From NCBI RefSeq assembly GCF_042477335.2, contig NC_091254.1, forward strand, positions 100,403,001 to 100,467,000: a stretch of DNA of 64,000 bases, read 5' to 3'. Shown here piece by piece: positions 1 to 12,500 of the stretch; position 1 is the first letter of the stretch; each line of letters starts with the position of its first letter. Source of the DNA: Ovis canadensis (taxonomy: Eukaryota > Chordata > Mammalia > Artiodactyla > Bovidae). Position numbers and translations under genes: made by a program. The notes beneath the pieces were generated by a model. It was not told where the DNA came from. It worked only from the letters and a program-made list of their open reading frames with translations, and made no database searches.

Positions 1-426
1 GTTGGGGAAACCACAAAACAAACTGACCCTGGAAACACTGGCCGAAACGGACAAGGCCTCCGTGATCCTCAGGGTCCGGCCTCTCCAGGCCCTTCGCCTG
101 ACCTGGCCCAGGTCCGGTTCAAGGCATCGGCAGAACTGACTGGCCGGCAGCCTCTGCAGGGCCTGGAGGAGCCGGCGGGGGCGCGCCCTCTGGTGTTGGC
201 CCCTGGGGCTGCAGCCCAGCTCAGAGGCTGCCATGTGGGTGGGACCGCAGAGCCCCCAGCTGCCCAACTCAAGGCTTCTGTCCCTTCCTGCCGTTTGAAG
301 AGAAAGGCCAGGAGCCCACAACTCCAGCTCGCCTAGTTACGCTCTTTCTCTCAGGCTGTTTCCAACATCTTCATCAAATTGTAAATTGTAGCAAAGTAAT
401 CAGTTGTTCTCAACGAATATGTACTA
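1..426. other. Intergenic, nothing recognised
   Basis: GC-rich first 330 bp with no supported exon, RNA gene or repeat family. The short open frames here have no recognisable similarity. Confidence 0.5.
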
Positions 427-1675
427 GTTCAGTCCAGTCCAGTTCAGTTCAGTTCAGTCCAGTTCAGTTCAGCTCAGTCGCTCGGTCGTGTCCGACTCTT
501 TGCAACCCCATGAATCGCAGCACGCCAGGCTTCCCTGTCCATCACCATCTCCCGGAGTTCACTCAGATTCACATCCATCAAGTCCGTGATGCCATCCAGC
601 CATCTCATCCTCGGTTGTCCCCTTATCCTCCTGTCCCCAATCCCTCCCAGCATCGGAGTCTTTTCCAATGAGTCAACTCTTCGCATGAGGTGGCCAAAGT
701 ACTGGAGCTTCAGCTTTAGCATCATTCCTTCCAAAGAAATCCCAGGGCTGATTTCCTTCAGAATGGACTGGTTGGACCTCCTTGCAGTCCAAGGGACTCT
801 CAAGAGTCTTCTCCAACACCACAGTTCAAAAGCATCCATTCTTCAGCGCTCAGCCTTCTTCACAGTCCAACTCTCACATCCATACATGACCACTGGAAAA
901 ACCAGAGCCTTGACTACATGGACCTTTGTTGGTAAAGTAATGTCTCTGCTTTTCAATATGCTGTCTAGGTTGGTCATAACTTTTCTTCCAAGGAGTAAGA
1001 GTCTTTTAATTTCATGGCTGCAGTCACCATCTGCAGTGATTTTGGAGGCCCCTCAAAATAAAGTCTGACACTGTTTCCACTGTTTCCCCATCTATTTCCC
1101 ATGAAGTGATGGGACCAGATGCCAAGATCTTCGTTTTCTGAATGTTGAGTTTTAAGCCAACTTTTTCACTCTCCTCTTTCACTTTCATCAAGAGGCTTTT
1201 TAGCTCCTCTTCACTTTCTGCCATAAGGGTGGTGTCATCTGCATATCTGAGGTTATTGATATTTCTCCCGGCAATCTTGATTCCAGCTTGTGCTTCTTCC
1301 AGTCCAGCGTTTCTCATGATGTACTCGGCATAGAAGTTAAATAAGCAGGGTGACAATATATAGCCTTGACGTACTCCTTTTCCTATTTGGAACCAGTCTG
1401 TTGTTCCATGTCCAGTTCCAACTGTTGCTTCCTGACCTGCGTATAGGTTTCTCAAGAGGCAGGTCAGGTGGTCTGGTATTCCCATCTCTTTCAGAATTTT
1501 CTACAGTTTATTGTGATCACACAGTCAAAGGCTTTGGCATAGTCAATAAAGCAGAAATAGATGTTTTTCTGGAACTCTCTTGCTTTTTCCATGATCCAGT
1601 GGATGCTGGCAATTTGATCTCTGGTTCCTCTGCCTTTTCTAAATCCAGCTTGAACATCTGGAAGTTCACGTCACC
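427..1675 (-). mobile_element. BovB LINE, 5'-truncated, minus strand
   Basis: The + strand begins with repeated AGTTCAG, the complement of the BovB 3' tail (ACTGAA)n, and on the minus strand reads through the end of the reverse transcriptase (an intact YADD motif near 1240, then [14 protein letters not shown] and QYFGHLMRR). Frames are broken, so it is a dead fragment of about 1.25 kb. Confidence 0.93.
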
Positions 1676-1728
1676 CAAAATACTCAGGCCTGATCAAGAA
1701 GAATGAGTGAATCCATTCACCCCAGGTG

Positions 1729-1921
1729 CTTCCCTGGTGGCTCAGGAAGAATCTGCCTGCAGTTCAAGAGACCTGGATTTGATCCCTGGGTCAGGAAGAT
1801 TCCCCTGGAGATGGAAATGGCTACTCACTCTAGTATTCTTGCCAGGAAATCACATGTACACAGGAGCCTGGCTGGCTACAGTCCATGGGGTTGCAAGAGT
1901 CAGACACGACTGAGCAGCTAA
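1729..1921 (+). mobile_element. Bov-tA SINE, plus strand
   Basis: Begins TGCTTCCCTGGTGG, the tRNA-related head of Bov-tA, continues through the GGAAGATTCCCCTGGAG block and ends CAGACACGACTGAGCAGCTA. A short CCA-rich tail follows. Confidence 0.93.
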
Positions 1922-2345
1922 ACCACCACCACCACAATCACCACCTGCTCCCTGTGCCCAGATCTTCAGCATGATTTTATGGGCTGTTTTATAACAAGTC
2001 TCCAAGTCATGAAATCCAATTCGGGAAGATAATGGATTCCCCAAGAATTTTAACAGAGTCATGCGTAGAAGCAGCAGGGGTAAGACCTGCCTTCAAGGAT
2101 CTGTGTCCATCAGGGCAGTAACCCGTGGGGCCATGGCTGGGGGTGAACCAGGGACACAAGCACCGGTTTCCAAGTGGGTATTAGCTGCAACCCTCGGAGC
2201 CTGTCTGTAGTGAACACAGTGGGACATGGGGAAGGCTGTGTGAGACAGATCTGGTGTTTGGACAGAGGTGAGTCCCAAATTTGTAGAACTGTCATTGTAA
2301 AATGACAACAGAATGTCTGAGAATCACTATCTTCTTAAGAATTAC

Positions 2346-2560
2346 GCTTCCCTGGTGGTGCAGAGGTTAAAGCGTCTGCCTGCAATGTGGGAGACCTGGG
2401 TTCTATCCGTGGGTCGGGAAGATCCCCTGGAGAAGGAAATGGTGACCCACTCCAGTATTCTTGCCTGGAGAATCCCATGGATGGAGGAGCTTGGTGGGCT
2501 ACAGTCCACGGGTCGCACAGAGTTGGACACGACTGAGCCACTTGATTTTCACTTTCTTTT
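2346..2560 (+). mobile_element. Bov-tA SINE, plus strand
   Basis: Full-length element from CTTCCCTGGTGGTGCAG to TTGGACACGACTGAGCCAC and a TTTTCACTTTC tail. Confidence 0.93.
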
Positions 2561-2588
2561 CAACTTTAGCCAATTAGAGTCCTTTGTT

Positions 2589-3602
2589 TTCGTTGCTCAG
2601 TCATGTCTGACTCTCTGAGACACCGTGGATGGCAGCATCCCAGCATCCCTGTCTGCGTAGAGGGGGAGGGGGCTCGCCAGGGCACCCGGCCGCCAGCACG
2701 GGAGACCCCGCTTGTCGTGGGTGGGATCTCCTCTGCTGGCTCCCGGCACCTGTCCTTCAGCAGCTGCCGGAGCTTGCACAAACTCACGTCCATCGAGTTG
2801 GTGGTGCCCTCCAACCGTCTCATCCTCTGTCGTCCCCTTCTCCTCCCGCCTTCAATCTTTCCCAGCATCAGGGTCTTTTCCAATGACTCAGTTCTTCACA
2901 TCAGGGGGCCAAGGTATCGCATCAGTCCTTCCAATGAATATTCAGGATTGATTTCCTTTCGGATGGACTGGTTTGATCTCCTTGTAGTCCAGGGGACTCT
3001 CAAGAGTCTTCTCCAACACCACACTTCAAAAGCATCAATTCTTTGGCGCTCAGCTTTCTTTATAGTCCAACTCTCACATCCATATATGATTACTGGAAAA
3101 ACCATAGCTTTGACTAGAGGGACCTCTGTTGGCAAAGTAACGTCTCTACTTTTTAATATGCTGTCTAGGTTGGTCATAGCTTTTCTTCCAAGGAGCAAGC
3201 GTCTTTTAATTTCATGGCTGCAGTCACCATCTGCAGTGATTCTGGAGCCCAAGAAAATAGAATCTGTCACTGTTTCCATTGTTTCTCCATCTGTTTGCCA
3301 TGAAGTGATGGGACTCGATGCCATGATCTTTGTTTTCTGAATGTTGAGCTTTAAGCCAGCTTTTTCACTCTCCTCTTTCACTTTAATCAAGAGGCTCTTC
3401 TGTTCCTCTTTGTTTTCTGCCGTAAGGGTGGAGTCATCTGCTTGCCTGAGGTTATTGACGTTTCTCCCAGCAATCTTGATTCCAGCTTGTGCTCCATCCA
3501 GCCTGGTATTTTGCATGATGTACTCTGGACAGAAGTTAAATAAACAGGGTGACAATATACAGCCTTGATGTACCCCTCTCCTGATTTGGAGCCAGTCCAG
3601 CG
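2589..3602 (-). mobile_element. BovB LINE fragment, minus strand
   Basis: The minus strand reads BovB reverse transcriptase ([19 protein letters not shown], and QADD in place of YADD near 3440). The segment 2662-2750 is GC-rich and poorly matched, probably an internal rearrangement. Frames are broken. Confidence 0.9.
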
Positions 3603-4800
3603 TTTCTTAAATGGCCCTCCTGCCACGGCGTGATCACAGCCGTCCTCTCTCCAGTGAGCAGGATGGCTCTCTTTTTGTTTCTGAGTAATTTAATTTCTTA
3701 AGAAGCCCCTTGGGATGCTCAGCGTTCTGGTCAGACTGAAAATCCGCGCCGTGTTTTCCTGACTGTGTTTCACGGACTATTTTAGGAGGGACTCATCAGA
3801 GAAACAGCAAAACAGAGACTCGCGTGTGTGCGATTTCACAGAGCTTAGCGCTGCATAAGAGCATCAGTGAGCAGCTGTTGCGCAGTATCTTGCTGGCTTC
3901 AGACAAGTTCACACGCCAGGAATCCCTCAACTAGGGGTTTGGAGCCCCTTGGAGGAAGTTGTGTTGCTGTCTAATGTAATTCATGACGTGACTGATGGTA
4001 TCAGGGTCCTGTTTTCTTTCCATGTGTGATTCTTCATTGTCCCACTTCGAGGGCAATGGAAGTGAGCCCTGCAGAAACAGCAGGCAGTTTGAGGGACCAC
4101 CCCTCAGATCCCTGAGCTATTGCCTCTGACTGGAGCCTTTATGTCGCAGGTGTGAGGGGGCGAGTTGGCGGACAGTCGTGCACACCTCATTGTAGTGAGG
4201 TTGCTGCTGCTGGAGATGGCATGACCGCTGGCTGTGCTTTCCCTTCACACCCCTGGTTAGAACCTGAGGACTAAGGCAGCAGTCCCAGGGTCTGCGAGGA
4301 CATGACAGGCAGGGAAAGCAAATCCAAGTCCAGACCAAGCTGCTACTCCAGAAAGAAAAGAGTGCTGCTCTTTCCAAGGGAGAAGCCCAGGGCAGTCAAC
4401 CTGGCCTGCTATAGCTGGCCAGGCCTTGGTATCAAGGCCCCTTAAAGGCACAGGGCTGGTCACCTGGCTACAGAACAATGGCTACCTCATCTGAGGCGAG
4501 AGAGGCCATGCCACCTTCTCAAGGCCACCACGGCCACGGAAGGAAGGGAGGGAAAGGCAGGAGGAGGAGAAGCGGAAGGGCGGAGGAGTGGGATGGCGCC
4601 GCTTGACTGAGGAGGTTGCCCTTTGGCCAGGCTGAGACTGGCCTGGAGCTGCTGGGTAGACATGGTCCTGAGGGAGGCGTGTTAAGTGTCAGTCGCTCCG
4701 TCGGGACTCAGACCCCTGGTCTGAAAGGAGGTGACCCTGCCACAGCCCCGGAGGAGGTGAGGGCATGTGCACGTGTGCTCAGGCGTGACCGCTGCACGGG
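3603..4800. other. Intergenic, no gene seen
   Basis: No exon, RNA gene or clear repeat was recognised. 4540-4592 is purine-rich (GGA/GAAG). The open frames lack similarity to anything known to me. Confidence 0.5.
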
Positions 4801-5006
4801 CATGCATGTGTGCTCAGGCGTGTTGACTCTTCTTGTGACTGCAGGGACTGCAGCCCGCCAGGCTCCTCTGTACATGGAATTTTCTAGGCAAGAGGACTGG
4901 AGTGGGGTGCCATTTCCTCCTCCAGGGGAGCTTCCTGACCCAGGGATTGAACCCGTGTCTCCTGCATTGGCAGGCGAATTCTTTAGCACTGAGCCACCAG
5001 GGGAGG
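4801..5006 (-). mobile_element. Bov-tA SINE, minus strand
   Basis: Reverse complement of Bov-tA: GTGTGCTCAGGCGTG at one end, CCAGGGGAGCTTCCTGACCC in the middle, and GCACTGAGCCACCAGGGGAG at the tRNA-like head. Confidence 0.9.
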
Positions 5007-5330
5007 GTGCTTTGAAAGTTGGGAAATCTCATCTGGATATTGGTTGTTGCTTCAGGATTCTTGTGACTTTGACATTAAACTTTCTCAACGTTTAGATTCA
5101 TAACGTAGTCGAATGCCACCTGATCATCTTGATCGTGTGAAACGGAGACGGTTCTGGAGCTGCCATCAAGAGCAAGAAAGAATGTACTGGAAACAAGTGT
5201 TAGATGTGTATGAGATTGCGTATTTCAAGAGTATGTGTTTACTTTATTAAATCCTTTTGCAGTGAAGCTTTTAATGCCTGCAGACATTTGGAGAATCTGG
5301 CCTCACGGAATGAATTAAAAGATGTGTAAT

Positions 5331-6609
5331 CTTCAAACTACTGCTCTATTGCCCTCATCTCACACACTAGCAAAGCAATGCTTAAAATTCTCAAAGCCAG
5401 GCTTCAACAGGGCATGAACCGAGAACTTCCAGATGTTCAAGCTGGATTTGGAAAACACAGAGGAACCAGAGATCACATTGCAAACATGTGTTGGATCATA
5501 TAAAAAGCAAGAAAATCCCAGGAAAACATCTACTTCTGCTTCATTGACTATACCAAAGCCTTTGACTGCAAATCACACCAAACTGTGGAAAATTCTTCAA
5601 GAGATGGGAATACCAGACCACCTGACCTGGCTCCTGAGAAATCTGTATATAGGTCAAGAAGTAACAGTTAGAACTGGACATGGAACAATGAACTGGTTCC
5701 ACACTGGAAAAGGAGTATATCAAGCTATATAGTCACCCTGCTTATTTAACTTATATGCAGAGTATATCACGTGTAATGACAGGCTGGATGAAGCACAAGC
5801 TGGAATCAAGAATGCTGGGAGAAACATCAATAACCTCAGGTATGCATATGACACCACCCTTATGGCAGAATGCAAAGAGGAACTAAAAAGCCTCTTGATG
5901 AAAGTGAAAGAGGAGAGTGAAAAAGCTGGCTTAAAGCTCAACATTCAGAAAACAAAGATCATGGCATCGGGTTCTATCACTTCATGGCAAACAGATGGAG
6001 AAACAATGGAAACAGTGACAGATTTTATTTTCTTGGGCTCCAAAATCACTGCAGGTGGTGACTGCAGCCATTAAATTAAAACATGCTTGCTCCTTGGAAG
6101 AAAAGCTATGACCAACCTAGACAGCATATTAAAAAGTAGAGACGTTACTTTGCCAACAAAGGTCCATCCAGCCAAGCTATGGTTTATCCAGTAGTCATGT
6201 ACAGATGTGAGAGTTGGACTATAAAGAAAGCTGAGTGCCGAAGAATTGATGCTTTTGAAGTGTGGTGTTGGAGAAGATTCTTGAGAGTCCCTTGGACTAC
6301 AAGGAGATCAAACCAGTCCATCCGAAAGGAAATCAATCCTGAATATTCACTGGAAGTGCTGATGCTGAAGTTGAAGCTCCAAGATGTTGCCCCCTGATGT
6401 GAAGAACTGAGTCATTGGAAAAGACCCTGATGCTGGGAAAGATTGAAGGCGGGAGGAGAAGGGGACAACAGAGGATGAGATGGTTGGAGGCATCACCGAC
6501 TTGATGGACATGAGTTTGTGCAAGCTCCGGGAGTTGGTGAAGGACAGGGAAGCCTGGGATGCTGCAGTCCATGGGGTCTCAAAGAGTCAGACACAACTGA
6601 TCTGAACTG
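5331..6609 (+). mobile_element. BovB LINE, 5'-truncated, plus strand, with target-site duplication
   Basis: The plus strand reads the BovB reverse transcriptase from the palm region (FGKHRGTRDHIANMCW-like start) to the 3' tail CTGATCTGAACTGA. The catalytic YADD motif is changed to YAYD at about 5839-5850 and stops interrupt the frame, so it is inactive. AATCTTCAAAC is repeated at 5328-5338 and 6610-6620, an 11-bp target-site duplication that may overlap the element's own first bases. Confidence 0.92.
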
Positions 6610-6620
6610 AATCTTCAAAC

Positions 6621-7305
6621 ACATCTAGGAAATGTCAGAATAATTCAGTTACTGAGATCTTTAATCCAAACTGAATTCACTCTTTTGTCATTTTAAAAGC
6701 GTGTTTGAAGGAAGGAAAATTTTAGATTATATTTGTGATTTTACTAAATATTCATCTCAAATATATAACTTTAGCACTAATATATGTTAATTTAAAAATG
6801 TTCAATTAAGACTCTAAACATGAAATTGGGTATGACAAGTCACCTGGCCAGTCTTACCACAACAGAGAAGTTCCAGGCCTACCTGAGATTCCAGAAACTG
6901 TCTGGCATCCTGGTTAGCCATTCCATGGAGCTGAATGGGCCAGAAGGTAAACAAGAGCTGTCTTGGTGCAGAGACCTCAAGTGGAGTAGAACAAACCATC
7001 TGGCCTTGAGATGGGCTCAGAAATGGCTAATTTTCACCCTTGCTGGTTTGTGTCTCTCAGGCTTCTTAGCAACATTTCCACTACAACTATTGCCATTAGT
7101 AATAAATGGCATTAATAACATAATCTACTGTGAGGCAATGTATCTTGATATTCATATTAATATAATTATGCTCCTTTCAGAAGACATTGCACATTGCCAA
7201 TGTCCTAAGTTGTCTTCCCATGGATAGTTTAAGGATCTTTCCACCCATTGTTCAGTTAGTTTTCTATTTTACCCAAATGGTCACATATGATCAGCACTCG
7301 TCTAT
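6621..7305. other. Intergenic AT-rich stretch, nothing recognised
   Basis: No coding exon or repeat family identified. An open frame of 135 codons at 6820-7227 has no recognisable similarity and no splice or promoter context. Confidence 0.45.
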
Positions 7306-7885
7306 CCCTTGCTTCTTTCCCCTTAATGTATCTAGGAGGTTGTCCCATATCCACACATAGAACTGCTTGTTCCTGTAAATAGCTGCATGGTATTTCACTA
7401 TGTGAGAATGGTGTGACTTTTTTAAATCCGTTTCCAGCCTGATGGATTATTAAACTGTCCCTAACTTTTTGCTTTACAGACAATGTTGTAATGGCTATCC
7501 CCGTGCAACAGGTCACTCTGCACACATGCAAAGTGCGTCTCTAGAAGACGTCTTCCAGAATTGGAAGTGTTAGGGCTGAGTATGTACATTCTTAGTTTTG
7601 GAAGACATGCCAACTTGTTCACCACAGAGCATGTATCAACATCACTCACAAAACATGTATGAAGAGGTCTGTTTCCCCTACTTTTGCCAACGAAGTGTCA
7701 CCAAACTTTTGGATCTTTGCTAATGCATGAAAAGTGATATCCCACTGTTTTAGTTTTCTTATTATGAGTGAAGTTGAGCTTTCTTTCATATGTTTAGAAT
7801 CCACTTGCATTTCTTATCCTATGAACTGCATTTTTCATATCATTTACCCATTTTTTCCCCCTCTTGAGCCATTGGTCCCTTTATA
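7306..7885 (-). mobile_element. Old L1 fragment
   Basis: Strongly resembles antisense mammalian L1: a CATGGTATTTCACTATG block, CCAAACTTTTGGATCTTTGC, then ATTATGAGTGAAGTTGAGC. Much diverged, with no coding capacity. Confidence 0.7.
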
Positions 7886-7980
7886 TTGGCTTATTACATC
7901 TAAAGGAAATTAGCATCTAATGGTAGATTTAAAATTTCTCCCTAGCTTGTCTTTTGACTTCATGTGCTGTTTGTCTACAG

Positions 7981-8002
7981 TTTTTTTTTTTTGGGGGGGG
8001 GG
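7981..8002. repeat. Poly(T)-poly(G) tract
   Basis: A run of T immediately followed by a run of G, giving a sharp homopolymer junction that is prone to length variation. Confidence 0.8.
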
Positions 8003-8365
8003 TTATGGTAATGAGAACGCATCGCCTTTATTTTAATAGTTGAACTTCACTATGGGGAAGAAAGGTTCAGCTTACATCGCCTCCGTTGGAACTGCTCACA
8101 TGTCACTCGATTTCTGACTTTGTTAGCACTGGCCATTCCCTCCTAGCCCCTCTACGCGCCCTGAGCGCGTCCTTGCGCTTTGCGCTTGTATGTGTGCTCG
8201 TCTGCTTCCCTCTACGGGACTGAACATTCTCCATGCGCAGACATCGCCTCAAGTAAGCTCAGGGCTTTCCCATCTTTGCACAGCCAACTGCTGGCACCAC
8301 GTTATGCGCAGTATGGAAAACGTATTTGCCAAACAGTTTCTTTTTGCATTCGAATTGCCAAAAAT

Positions 8366-8640
8366 GAGCTTTTAAAGGCGACTTTATTGAAATATCTTTC
8401 ACATACGATAAAGTTGAAAGTGTAGCGGTGGTGGCTTTCAGTTTACTCACGGAGCTATGCAGCAACCACTACAATCCATTTCAGATCATTACCATCACTG
8501 TAAAAGAAATCCCATACCTTTTAGAGGTCACTTGTCATCTGCCCAACCCCATCCCTCACTCCAGCCCGACAGCTGCTCTCAATTCTCTCTCTCTATTGAT
8601 TGGCCTCTTTCGGATATTTCATTTGAATGATGTTAAAGAA
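8366..8640 (-). mobile_element. Old L1M 3'-end fragment
   Basis: TTTATTGAAATATCTTTCACATACGATAAAGTT and the following AGTTTACTCACGGAGCT block are the decayed antisense L1M tail. It lies about 600 bp upstream of CDC16 exon 1. Confidence 0.6.
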
Positions 8641-9039
8641 AAAAAAATATTCAAATAACATTCCTTAAGGCACTGTAAGGTTTTATTCAAAGGTGGGAAA
8701 CTGTCAACAGGGGTACAAGGACCTCTGCGATGGAAATTTGCAGCGAGGGAGAAGCGGGTTAACTCAGGAGGCAGCACACACGCGAGTGGGAAGGCGCAGC
8801 CAAGGAGCTCGTGTGGGTCAACCGAAGGAAAAGGACTGGGAGGAGACCTCGGACCTCACCGGGCTCTCCCTGAAGGCAGGCCAGGGCGATCAGACATCAC
8901 CTGGGAGATTGCAGTGGATAAGGAGGGTAAAGAGTGGGGGATTCCGGCTAAACGGACATCAGAATTCCTGCAACAACTGGACGATACAGAAAACAACGTA
9001 GCAGTCCGAGAGACAGGCCTGGCCACCGAAAGGGCCAGA

Positions 9040-9530
9040 GAACGCCTCGGAACGCACGGCGCGACGCCCGTTTCCGGCGCCAGGAGGGACGCCTTTGAGC
9101 AGGGCTTCCGGGGCGGGGCCAGGCGGGAGCGGAAGTTCCCGGGCTCGGCGCGCGGTCCAGTGGCGTTGGCGCGGGCGCCGGGCGCGGGCACAGGTCCGCC
9201 GGGTGGGCAGGGGGACGCGGCGAGCGCGCCGGGCCCGGCCCCGCAGCCATGAACCTGGAGCGGCTGCGGAAGCGTGTCCGGCAGTACCTGGACCAGGTGG
9301 GTCGGCCGGGGACGCGGGCCGGGGTCTGGAGACGCGGGTCCTGGCGGCGCGCGGCCCTGCCGCCCTGGGCTTTGGTTCGGGCCGGAGCCCTGGAGGGGCG
9401 CCGAGCGCCGGCCTTCTGCGGCCGGCCGGCCGGGGAGCGCGGGGCGCCGGGCGTCTCCGCGAGCCCGGCACGTGTCGGCGCCCCCGAGCCCGGCCCGGCC
9501 CGGCCAGTTCAGCACACGCTTCGTACTGAG
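9040..9530 (+). promoter_or_regulatory. CDC16 CpG-rich promoter and first exon
   Basis: About 490 bp very rich in G+C and CpG, against AT-rich flanks, surrounding the CDC16 start codon. No TATA box is placed sensibly. A GCGGAAGT core at 9129-9136, about 115 bp before the ATG, looks like an ETS-family (GABP/ELK) site, which is common in housekeeping CpG promoters. The transcription start itself cannot be read from sequence. Confidence 0.8.
9249..9296 (+). CDS. CDC16: CDC16 coding exon 1 (residues 1-16)
   Basis: Encodes the N-terminal helix MNLERLRKRVRQYLDQ and ends in a GTGGGT donor. It lies in a CpG-rich stretch. The ATG has G at -3. The 5' UTR boundary cannot be fixed from sequence. Confidence 0.95.
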
Positions 9531-12500
9531 CGCAAGTCGAGGGGTGGCCTGTGAACTTCGCTAGTAAATAGAAAACGTTTAAAGCTTGGTTGACCTTCTT
9601 ATTTGGGCAAGTTTAAGTGAATAATGATAAAGACAAACTTCTAGTGTCAAAATCAGTACTTTAAAAAGTTCGTGTTAACTACACCTCCTCTCCCTGCCCT
9701 TCACTTGAATGAGCATCAGTGTTTAAGCAAAGACGTATTTCCGGAATCAGCAGCATCCCTTTACTCTACGATGTCGTCTAGTCTTTGTAAAATGTATGTG
9801 GTCCCAATAAATTGGAAACCAAGAAGAGGAGAGAAAAGCGTGTTCAGTGTGAACTGTTAGGAGCGGAATGTGAAATATTGTTGCTGGTTGTTTGCAACAT
9901 TCAGAACGCTGTATTGGTTTGCCGTAAGTCAGATGAGTTAAATTCTTCCGGAGCACTTTTCTCCTGGCTCTGGGTGAGGAAGGGGACAGCCTGCTTTCAG
10001 CCTTCCAGGCACTAAGGTTGGGCAGATCTGTGACCCTCCCAGAGCATCCCTCCTCGCACACTGATTGGCAGCAGAGTTCCTGGTTTGCATCTAGGAGGCC
10101 TGAGGCAAAGACTGAGAACCTTGCTAGTGATCACTTTAATTAGCCACTTCCTTAAATACCTGCTGATGTACTTTTGCAGAGTATTAATTTTTTAAAAAAT
10201 CTGCCTTCTTAAACTGTATGTTAACAGTCTTACAATAATATATATATATTTTTTTGTGCCACTGAACTAAAACTCACCTGGGATAGAAGATAGAGATATG
10301 ATTGATACTACACGTTAAAAAAATACTGTATTGAGATATTGGTTTGTTATATAGTGTTAAAGCCTTCTGGTAATACTAGCTATCTGTGTAAAACTGTTGA
10401 AAGAACAGGGCAATTACTGCTTTTTCTTTTTATGATGCAGCAACAGTATCAGAGTGCTCTATTTTGGGCAGATAAAGTAGCTTCACTCTCTCATGGTAAG
10501 TGACAAATTCTATTTTTTCTGATTTCTCTATCCTGAACTTTCTACTTTACCTGCACCTCTGACCGTTTATGTGATCTTCCCTCCAGAGGACCCTCAGGAC
10601 ATTTACTGGTTGGCTCAGTGTCTTTACCTGACAGCCCAGTATCACCGGGCGGCTCACGCACTTCGGTCTCGGAAACTGGACAAAGTGAGTCCAAAGGTGT
10701 TAAAAGTGTTGTTAGGCTAGTATTTTAGGTATATGTACTTTGTATGTGAAAATACTTTGAAGAATATTTTAAAGGATTCAATTTCTCTTATGAACTGCAA
10801 AGAGGAATTTCTTGTGTATGTTTCTTTTTGGTCTCTGCATGAGGCATGCGGAAGCTTAGTTCCCTGAACAGGGATGGAACCCATGTCCCTTGCATTGGAA
10901 TCGCCAGGAAAGTCAAAGAGAAATGTTCTTATTCCTGACCTCAGATCACTTTGTTTTTCCCTCCTGCCTCCCCCTTCCCCCCATCTAGTCACTAAGTTTT
11001 GACAACACTGCTTTCTAAATGGCTCTGAAAGTATGGGCTGTTCCTTTCTGTCTGATTATCACTGCACGTCAGGCCTGTAATTTGTCCGTCTGTTGTTTTA
11101 GCCTTTTTCGTTTAGTAACATCTTTCCCACACCCCTTTCCTTGTCTCCAGTTCATCCTTTAAACTCTCAGGGTGGTCTTCCTAAGACAGATCTGATTACA
11201 TCACTCACAGTACCACTCAGCGCTTTCTCAGTGCTTTCCCAGTACCTACAGGATTCCCTTGTGGCTCAGCTGGTAAAGAATCCGCCTGCAATGCAGGAGA
11301 CCTGAGTTCAATCCCTGGGTTGGGAAGATTCCCCTGGAGAAGGGAAAGGCTACCCACTCCAGTATTCTTGCCTAGAGGATTCCATGGACTACAGCCCATG
11401 GGGTCACAAAGAGTTGGACATGACTGAGCGACTTTAACTCATGAAGGCAGATGCATTCATGAACTGCCCCCGCCCCCGCCCCCTCCCCGCCCCAACCAGG
11501 TGTTTTGTGATTTCTCTCCGGTTGTCATAGAGCCACCAGCACCATCAGTGCCTGGAGTGTGTGTCCAGTCATGCTCACTGCTTGCAGCTCCTGAGATGTG
11601 TGACAACTACTCAGACTCAGTGCTGGGATGCTGACCAGCTCCCAAGTTACCTTCTCCCCCTGGAGGTGTTTCTGTATTCAACTGGCTAGTATTTTCTATG
11701 CGACTCTCCCATAGCTTATGAAGGAAACTGTGTGCTGTATTAGGTCTCCCCTGTTACAGCCTCCTTGAGGCAGGTCCTTATTCTGTTTTGAATCCTTGCT
11801 GCTTGGCAAACAGTAGGTTCATGGTGAATATGAGTTAAAAAGACCTTTCTCTGTGGGAGTAAAAGAGGAATCATGAAAATAACTTTGGTCTCTTTTTTGT
11901 TATAGTTTTCTTTTTGATGGAAGATGCGTGTTATCTTGATCACTTTTTTGATAGATTAATTTCTTTTTTAGTTGTATGAAGCATGTCGCTACCTTGCAGC
12001 TAGATGCCATGTAAGTATGCTCTCGTTATTTGGTAAAGGTTTAATGCTGTGAATCTTCGTATCCCTCACATGAGTGTGAGAATTCAGTAAACCGATTCTC
12101 CATTTACTAAAAGCTGATGTGCATGAAGAAAGTTCTACTTTAAATTTAAGTAATGAGTGGGTACAAGATTCATTACCTTCTAAAACCTACAGTGACTCTG
12201 CGTGTCTAGTATCAGAAGTCGTAAGTGGCGAAGGCTGTTTCTGTTTTCTACACAGTTTGCTGCGAAAGAATATCAGCAGGCTCTTGATATTCTTGACATG
12301 GAGGAGCCGATCAACAAACGGCTGTTCGAGAAATGTTTGAAGGGTGAAAGTGGCTTGAAAGACCCCTCCAGTGACTGGGAAATGCCACAGTCCTCAGTGA
12401 GTAATGCGGTGAGAGGCTTCAGTGCCGCCAGTGAGAACTGCCCACAGGAGAGGGCAGATATAGATCACCTTCTTTTACTTCAGCATAACCGTCTTAAAAT

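Noticed and set aside
434-1485. Reverse-transcriptase-like ORFs as a cellular gene
   Set aside because: They are frame-broken pieces of BovB LINE ORF2; the same applies at 2896-3555, 5433-6397, 43440-44302.
6820-7227. 135-codon ORF with hydrophobic stretch
   Set aside because: No known similarity, no start context or splice sites; expected by chance in AT-rich intergenic DNA.
8856-9515. 219- and 170-codon minus-strand ORFs over the CDC16 promoter
   Set aside because: GC-rich CpG-island sequence lacks stop codons by composition; no similarity or splice context.
11247-11441. tRNA gene from the tRNA-like head of Bov-tA SINEs
   Set aside because: The heads are degenerate SINE sequences without a full cloverleaf; the same holds for every Bov-tA and CHR copy here.
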